Shown here: positions 47,701 to 56,700 of the stretch, in pieces
Numbering within the stretch: the stretch's first letter is position 1
How the letters are laid out: each line of letters begins with the position of its first letter
Source: Ochotona curzoniae
Taxonomy: Eukaryota > Chordata > Mammalia > Lagomorpha > Ochotonidae
Assembly (NCBI RefSeq): GCF_017591425.1
Contig: NW_024464918.1
Coordinates: 29,416,001 to 29,480,000, forward strand
Length of the DNA: 64,000 bases
Direction: 5' to 3'
Made by a program: the position numbers and the translations under genes
The notes under the pieces: generated by a model
The model's database searches: none
What the model saw: the letters and a program-made list of their open reading frames with translations, nothing else
What the model was told of the DNA's origin: nothing

Positions 47701-50700
47701 TAAAATACACTAATAAAGTCATCTAAACGGTAATTTTGTTTGAAAGAAAACTTTTAACTACAAACTTGTACTTTATAGATACATGCATAATTTTGTGAAC
47801 TCTGTAATAATAGTCTTTTTTTTTTCCCCAAGATTTATTTATTTTTGACAGAGAAAGAAAAAAAGAGGAAAGAAAGAAAAGTTTCTTTTCTTTTGTTTTG
47901 TTTCATTTGTTTTGTAGGAAAGTCAGCTTTACAGAGAGACAGAAACAAAGATCTTCATCCACTGATTCACTCCTCCAGATAGGCTGGAGTTAAGCAGATG
48001 CGAAGCCAGGAGCTTCATATGGGTCTCCCATGTGGTTGCAAGGTCCCAGGGCTCTAGGCTGTCCTCCACTGCTTTCCCAGGCCACAAGCAGGTAGCTGGA
48101 TGGGATGTGGAGCAGTCGGGTCATGAACCAGCACCAGTATGGGATAGAGGATTCGCCAGTTGAGCCATCATGCCATCCCCTGTAGTAAGAGTCTGTTAAG
48201 AATTTTGCCCATGTATTGTCAGGTGTGAAATTTTATTTATTTATTTATTTTAATTAATTTCTTTTTATCGCAAAGTCAAATATAGAGAGGAGGGGAGACA
48301 GAGAAATAACTTCCGTCTGATGATTCACTGCCCAAGTGACCACAACGGCCAGTGCTGTGCCGATCCGAAGCCGGGACGTTGGTGAGAAGAGAGTTTAGAA
48401 CAGGCGGCATGAGCTGTAACGTGAGAGCCTTGGGGAGTTCGGTTTTCCACACACAGGCAGCCTAGCGGCAAGCCCACGACCCACATGGGGCCATTCGTAG
48501 AATAGAAACAAGCAGTCCTTTTCTCAGCTTGTTTTCTCCAGATCTCCCTGCTTGCCACTCCTCACTTCCCAGGGACTTTGTCCACTTTCTCTGACCAGAG
48601 CGCAAGTTTCTCAAGCATTCATCTGCTTGCACTGGCACATGCCTCCCCACAAATACCTGTAACCAGGGCTGGTCTAAGCTGGACTCAGAGCTTGGAGCTC
48701 CTTTTCAGCCTTGCATGTGATTGACAGGGACACAGATAGTTGAGTCATTACATACTGCCCCCTAGAACGCATGTTAGCGAAAAACGGGATCAGAGGCAGT
48801 GTTCCAAACAGTAGCCCTTTCCTCCGCGCTGTGCGCCTCTGCCTTCACACTGTGCGCCTGTCCCTCTGTGCTGTGCGCCCCTCCCTCTGCAACATTCTTA
48901 TGGGGCTGTACCATGCACAAGCCTGCAGTCTGGAACTTGTGAGCTTGAGCGTGATGGTCTTTCCTGATCTGGATGCTGGTTGCAGTTTTGTAAATAAGAA
49001 ACTCAACAGTTTAACAGGTAGTTTCCTTTTCATGTTATACTTCAGTGAGAAGGTATTTTGTTTTTAATGTCTACTAGTTTTGAGTATTAAAAGATAATAA
49101 AGCTAAAAGCTGCACAATGTAGGTTATGTTAAAATATATTTTAAGGTTAAAATTATAAAAAACATAGAGGGCTGCTGTTGCCTTACAGTGAGTTAGACCA
49201 GTGCTTACAAAACCGGCATCCCATTGCAGAGTGCTGCTACTAGTGCCAGCTGGCAGCTCACACGCATGCACCTGGAAAGTGGAAAATGGCTCAGCTCCTT
49301 GGCACCTGCCCACTCCTGTGAGAACAGGATGGAGGTCCTGACTCCGGGCTTTGGCCTGGGGCAACCCAAGCTGTTAGGGGCATTTAGGAGGTGGACCAGT
49401 AGGTGGAAGATGTCTCACTTTTCTTTCTTTCCTCTTTTTTTCTTTCTCTGTCACACTTTCAAATAAAGTATGGGAGTTTTGTGTGTTTGCTTTTGTTTTT
49501 TAGATTGGTTGATTTCTTTGAATGACGGAGAGGTTTGTTATACAGCCAGTTTCCAGATGGCTTCAGAGTTGGGCTGTACTGAAGCCAGGAGCCAGAAGCT
49601 TCATCCAGGTCTCCCTTCCTATTTTCAGTGCCCCAATACTTAAGGCATCCCTTGTTACCTTTCTCAAACCATTACCATGGAGCTGGATAGGAAGTATAGG
49701 GGCCAACACATTGACTCAACTGGCTAATCCTCCAACTCCAAGTGCAGCATTCCATGTGGACGCAGGTTTGTGTCCCACCTGCTCTACTTTTTATCCAGCT
49801 TCCTGCTTGTGGCCTAGGAAAGCAGTGGAGGACAACCTAGAGCCTTGGGACCCTGCACCCAAGGTGGGAGACCTGGAAGAGCTCCTGGCTCCTGGCTTTG
49901 GATCAGCTCAGCTCTGGCTGTTGTGGCCATTTGGGGTGTGAACCAGCGGATGGAAGATCTTGCTGTCTCTCCTTCTTTCTGTAAAATTTGCCTTTCCAAC
50001 ATAAATAAATAAATAAATGAATCTTAAAAAAAAAGATACAGCAGGTGGAACTGAAACCAGAGCCTGAATGGAATGTAGGCATTGCAAGTAGCAGCATTAT
50101 CCTAGGCCCACACTAGGCCGATCATCTTTTAAAGAGTGCAAAAATGGGACAACAACGACAAAAGCATCAATTCTTAATCATCCAAGGATTTAATCTGATT
50201 CTGATTGTATTGTTACGTGGTTATATGAAGCATTGGACTTATTTTTGGTTAAATATATTTCAGCATAGCAGATGAATTATTATCTCTGAAAGGATGGCTG
50301 GAAAAGGTTTTCTTTTGTGAGGTTTAAGTGCCTTGTTAAAGAAAGGAGAAGAATTAAAATGTGTTTGAGGCTCATTCTTACCCTCAGAGGAGGAAGTGGA
50401 GATACTTCATTCTTTCTTCCTTTCTTGCCAAAAGAATGTTCCCTTCGTGTGGGATATAGAGACAGAATTTCAAGAGAAAAGCATGCCGCTTCGTTGATTA
50501 TTGTTGTTCTTTAAAACAGTCAAGTCCATCATCTCCAGAACCAGCTAGTCTTCCAGCGGAAGATGTTAGTACAAACTCCAATGGTCCCAGAGCCGCCGAA
50601 GCTGTGCTAGACGATGGCAGAGAGGATCTCTTTGCAGGTAACGGTCATGCTTCTGAGTTTTAATAATGCGCAGTAATAGTGTTTATTTTGTTAGAAAATA

Positions 50701-53700
50701 TTCTCTAAGGCAGAATTGAACTTCTTTGAAATTGTGTGTTAAGTACTAGGTGATAACTCTTCTTATAGCAAGCTGAAAGATGGAGGATTTCCAAAAGGAG
50801 CATTCCATGAGAAATACAACCCCGACTGAAGCAGAAGTGTGGTCCTTTCTGATTTTAACCACTTGGAACCAAGTCTTAAGATGAAAAAAAAATAGTGATA
50901 TTAAAATTTTTGAGAAACAATAGTTGTTATATCTAAAATTACTTATAAGTTGTCACAAAGCAAAATTAAACTGTGGATTTTAAAGCTGTCTTTTATTTGA
51001 ATATATTTCATTGATTGTCATTTACCACCTGGTTCAGTTTGATGACTTTAGGTACTTGAGGAAGTAACTTTTGCTGTAGGGGAGCAGTGCTATAATCGCT
51101 CTTAAAGTTGAACTCTCTCAAAAGGAATTATCTGCCTAAAGATTATGATGTTGGGCCCGACTGTGGCCTAGCCGTTAAGGTGCCTGCATGCAGCACTGGC
51201 CTGTTGGGAGTCCGTTCTTTGCTTCTGATTCTCCCCTCCTGCGCATGCAGGGCCTACTGGGCCGGAGGGATGGCTCAAGTAAAGGCATTTTTGCCACCCA
51301 CATGGGTGTCCTGTGCCACTATCCAGACTGGCACTCTGCTAGAGGATACCATCTTCCTAAGCAGTGGCTTAGCCCTCTGTGCCACTGTCTACCCTGCCAT
51401 TTGTTTTAAGCTAAAAGGTGACCAGGCGCCTTCTCCTTAATAAAAGCAAGTGTGAATCTAAAACAGACCTTGCTGTGGCCAAAGAATTGTGGCTGATGCA
51501 GCAGCCAAGAGTAAAAGATACATTTTATGGCTTGTACAGCTAACCAACAGTGGCAAAATGAAGACCATCCATTATTTGCCTGCCTAGCGAAATCAAAAAA
51601 TAGCGTTTGACTGAGGCAGATAGGTCAATGTCAGTGTTTTTTTGAAGTGACATTAAAGAACGTTGAACATAGTCATCTGTTTCCTTTGTTAAACTACAAA
51701 TCTTGCCTTTCCGTGCCTAGGCTCCTCTCTTCCACACAGCTGCATTGAGAGATGTGTTAGTGACCTCAGACATAACGTGCATGTTTTATGTGAATGGATG
51801 AATGCCACACTTGATTCTTTATTGCAGTGGTTGGTCCTTGGTCCTTCCTTGTGTAGAAAAGTATGATTCTTGAAATTCGTGCAGACACGTGTGTTACCAG
51901 GACAGTGAAAATCATTGTCTGATATTGAGAACATGCACTTGATTCTCCCGTAGAAGCAGATAGCATGTAGATATTACTTTAGTAAACTAGTGAGTTCAAC
52001 TTTAAAACTGATGAGATTAGGTTATGTTTGTGTGTGCTGGTGTGCTTTCCAGTCGTGGATATCATAAACGGCTCCAGAACAGCTTCAACTGTTACATATG
52101 TTATAGTTAGTGTCAGCTTACTTAGAAAATATTCAGCATTTATTGTTACCTATGCAGTCCTTTTCCACTGTTTGGGTTTTTCTCCTTTTTAAACTTTTTT
52201 TTTAAATACTTACGCTATTTTAATTTGAAAGGCAGAGTCATATAGAGGGAAAGAATGAGAGAGGGTAGGAGATCGTCTATCTGCTGGTTCACCTCACAAA
52301 TGACCACAATGGCCAGAGCTGGACAGGGCTGAAGCCAGGAAGCAGAAACTTCTGGGTGTCTCCTGTGGGTGCAGAGGCTCAAGGACTTGGGCCCTCCTCT
52401 GCGGCTTTCCTAGACCGTTAGCAGGGAGCTGGCTGAGAAGTGCAGCTGCCACGCACTGGCCCTTCCCTGTTGCTTAGTCTGCTCTGATGCCTCACTGAAC
52501 ACACATCAGAAAGCTGTCTCAGGGAGTAGATGATGGTGAACAGAGTTAGCCAGGACTGGCTTTTGCCAGTTACTAAGCTTTTACTTTGTGGCATTCAGCA
52601 TGTAGTACCAAATAGAAAAGAGCAGTCCCTTGTTTAAAACATTGCTTGGTCCTGGATGAATAAAATGTTACTTATGCGACACTTACATAATCAATTTATA
52701 TTTGTCCTAGGCATTTATCTCCAAGGAAAAGTTTATAGTTACTAGCTATGGGGCATCTTCCCAAACCCTTAGGTCTCATTTAAAACTTGAAAGAATGAGT
52801 ATTACGGTGTCGCAGTTAAGCTGCTGCCTGGCGTGCTGTCTCATGTCAGAGTGCTGCTTTGCGTCCTGACGACTGTGCTTTCTGACTTTCTGATGAAGCG
52901 CCAGAAGGCTCCTGGCTGTGGCCTGGTCCAGGTCGTTTGGCAGGGAGCCAACAGGTGAAGATATCCTCTCTCTTTCTCTCTCTGTCTTCCACCCCCCACC
53001 TTTAAATAAATTCTAAAAACATAAATTTTGTAAATTTGTAGTATGTTAGTTTAATTGAGCTCAAAGAAGACCTGAAAAAATTAAAAAAAAACTAGTATTA
53101 ATGTATTGATTGTAAATTTCTGTCCTATTTTCAGTTTGTTTCAATATCAACTATTTATGATTTTGAGTTCTTCAATAAATGAAGGAATTTGCACCAACAA
53201 CACAGAACCTGATATTATTGAAATTAAATGTGATTAAAACGTTTAATTGATTTTATGCTGCCTGTCAGTCAAGTTGCTGTGTTTTCTCTGTTGGTCTTTG
53301 AGTCTGTTGCTCATAACTGCATCCTCAAGACTGTTGGAGGTTTGTGTGTGTGTTGCCTTCTGTTGGTGCTTGTCGTTCCGCTTCTTTGTAGATCGCAGAT
53401 CATAATGCTTAGCTTTGCTATTCCACTCTTTTACTTTCTCATATTTCTTGTTGATTTGATTTCTTTAAGAATAGTGAAGTTCAGCCTGAAGTTGCCCATG
53501 AACCTGTAGGTTGTTGTATCTGGGTCTCTCACAGCCCATTTCAGCGTCTGTGGCTCGTTTTCCTTCCTCTGTGCCAGAGGTGGGGAGGTTTTGTTGTTAT
53601 TTTCACTTTACTGTGAAGAGAGCTGTGCCAGGTGAGCCGCTCAGCATGAGCCAGCTGTTGGCAACAGCGGGTAGTACTTGAGGCGCCTTGTGCCAGTCGT

Positions 53701-56700
53701 GCTGTGCCTTTTGGAGACAGTAAAGTGAAGGTGGTGCTTGCTGACTGCCTTTGCAGGCTCCTAGGGATGTGCCATCTCAGAACCTGGCTTCCTCCTCAGG
53801 GCTGCCTGCCCTTTCCTGGTACTGTTCCTGCCAGCCAGCAGCACGCTGCCGCCCGTCGGAGGCACTGTCATGTTAACTTCCCTGACTGCCTTCTTCTCTG
53901 CTGTTACTCCATTCTTGTGGAAGTCTCTGTGTCTTTTCTGCCTGAATGCATCTTTTCAAATGAGTATTGTAATCTGTTCCTTAATTTTTCAAGCCCAAAG
54001 TATTATCTTCCATTTTAACTCAGATTTTAGTGTGTTCTGTGGTTTGTATAGTAAATAAATGTCTTGCAGCATTCTTTTTTATTCTCTGAAGTCTGTATTC
54101 TCATTTAACATTCCACATGTCTTGTTTTCTCAACTAGATTATAAGCTCCCTGAGGGCAGGTATGATATTTTACATTTCTTTGTGTTTCTCCCTTGCGCTT
54201 AGTACAGTGTTAAATAGCCTGTAGAAAATCTGGTTTATTGATTTGGCTTAAATATACTTGATTTTGTATTATTCAAGTGATTGAGCATTTTAAATTAAAA
54301 CCTAAACACCTGTTTGCTTTGTGTCATATTTGTGTTTTCAACTAATATCCAGTAATCTTTGGCAACGACTTGCTTTAGATTACTAACTTCCTGACTTTTT
54401 CACAACTGGTTACAATCCTACTTGGAATAGTTCTGGCAGCCTTCCACTGTCAAATTTGTGTTTGGTAGATAAAAACGATTGTAATGTTAGCCTAAAAAAT
54501 ATTTGGAAGGTAAGTTACTGAAAGTGTAAGATATATTACAAATTCCAACACAGTTGGTGTGTGAAATTATCTTCATCTTTCCTTTTCTCTCAGAATAGAT
54601 TCTTTCCATTTGTATAGATAATTAAACTTTTAAAAGAATTCTTAATAAAACCAACCAGAGTTTTGTTGGTCTAGAAGTTATGATAAACAACTAGAGGTAC
54701 AATTCATAGTTTCGTTTTGTAATGATTACTTTATGTGCTGTCTTGCTTTATGTGAGTAGTATGAGGATATTTTCATGATTCGTCATTGTTCGGAACAGTC
54801 CAAAATGCTGCCAGTGTTCGTAGCTAACTTGTTGATTCTGTATCTAGAAGCCACAGAAGAAGTGTCTTTGGACAGCCCAGAGCGGGAACCTGTCCTGTCC
54901 TCAGAGCCTTCTCCTGCAGTCACTCCCGTCACGCCCACCGCACTCATTGCTCCGAGAATTGAATCCAAGAGCATATCTGCTCCTGTGATCTTCGACAGGT
55001 CCAGGGAGGAGGTAGGGGACAGTTGCATTCCGAATCCATGTGTAGCTGGTATCTGGTTACTTTCTTGTTTGTCGTTACTAATCAACACCTCTCAGACATT
55101 TTGGGTGAAGAGTGTTGGACTGAAAAAGTTAGGTTCTAGGACTATTTCTTAACACTTTGCCTTCTTTTTTTTTTTTAAGATTTATTTTTTAAATTTTTAT
55201 TGGAAAGTCAGATATACAGAGAGGAGGAGAGACAGAGAAGAAGATCTTCCGTCCGATGATTCACTCCCCAAGTGACCTCAACGGCCAGTGCTGCGCCAAT
55301 CCGAAGCCAGGAGCTAGAAGCTCTTCCAGGTCTCCCACATGGGTGCAGGGTCTCAAGGCTTTGGGCCGTCCTTGACTGCTTTCCCAGGCCACAAGTAGGA
55401 CGCTGGATGGGAAGCGGGGCGGCCAGGATTGGAACTGGCGCCCATATGGAATCCTAGAGCATTCAAGGAGACGACTTTAGCTGCTAGGCCATGGCACCAG
55501 GCCCACCCTTTGCCTTCTTAAGCCAAGATGTTTGTCATTTGCGACCTCAGGATAACAGCAGCTTTCACATGCAGCTAATATTGGAGATGTCTTGTTTCTT
55601 GTGGCGTTAACTCCTGTTTCCTGATCTTTTAACTGACCTTTGTGCACTTATGCTTGTTAGTAACTAGAGAACTTGTCACGCCAAGGTTGCTTTCTAGTAC
55701 AGTAACTTCTGCAAGAATTAAAAAAAAAAAAAAACTGCTTAAAATAATGACTTCTTGTTATTGAAGTGGAAAGGACTATAAAAATACTAATATCAAAAGT
55801 TACTATGGAGTTCTTTTAATCTAAATCCTAAGATTAAGTATTAGAGAAAATTTGCTAAGAATCATTCAGCACCCATAACATTTTTTTATAGATCTGAAGA
55901 GCTGCGAGAATACAAAATTTTCTATTACTTTACAAGAAGATCATTATTCTGTTGTCTTTATGTAACTTTTTTTTTTTTAATACTTGGAAAATATGAGTTT
56001 TTGCTATTTTTTTCACAACTAGATACTAATTTTTAAAATTATATTGTGAAAGTTATCGATAGGAGATAGTAAATCATAATTACTAGTGTTATGACAGTAA
56101 TATAAATTGGAATCTTCCCTAAAATAAAAATAATTGCATTCTTCCAGATTGAAGAAGAAACAAATGGGGATATTTTTGATATAGAAATTGGTGTATCAGA
56201 TCCAGAGAAAGTTGGTGAGTCCTATTTATTGTGCTTTGTACTTTTTAAAAATAGGTTTGTGTGCTGTTTTTCTCTGTGTAACATGTGGATTCTAATGACA
56301 TGTAACTTCTCTGGTAGGTGACGGCATGAATGCTTACATGGCTTACAGAGTAACAACAAAGGTGAGCGTTTGTTCCCTTCCTGACTCTGATAGAGGCTGT
56401 GGGGACGTTTCAGCCGAAGTCAGCACTCCCTTTCTGGAGGGTACCACCACATCATCCTGTGGGAGTGCTCAGCAGGGGACTTAACCTAGACCGGAAGAGC
56501 CCCAAAGAGCTGCCGGGGACAGTAGTGTCAGGACCAAGGGAATGTGGTTAGGAAAAGATAGGAAATCTGGAGAACAGTGTGAAGCCAGGGGTTCACGTGT
56601 GTAAAGTCACTGGTCAGTAAGCTCTTTGCTTTCTGGGGTCTCTTGAGAAGTGGTGTGGACAGAACTGCTGGGCAGCGGTGTGGGAATGTGTCGTGAGCAG

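Larger units (their letters stand above)
46605..47760 (-). mobile_element. Antisense L1 ORF2 remnant in intron 1, interrupted
   Basis: Two stretches match the complement of L1 ORF2. In the first, 46605-46998, the blocks GTTTTAGGTCTTATATCC, TTTTTGTATAAAATAGATTG and CCCCATTTGTTGGAGGG appear. In the second, about 47290-47760, CTTGTATTCCTGGAATACG, GATGTGCTGGCCTCAGTAAG, TTCCCTCCTCTCCTACATTC and AATGCTGGTAAAATACACTA appear. A sense C-SINE and a (GT)n lie between them. Too decayed to encode anything. Confidence 0.75.
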
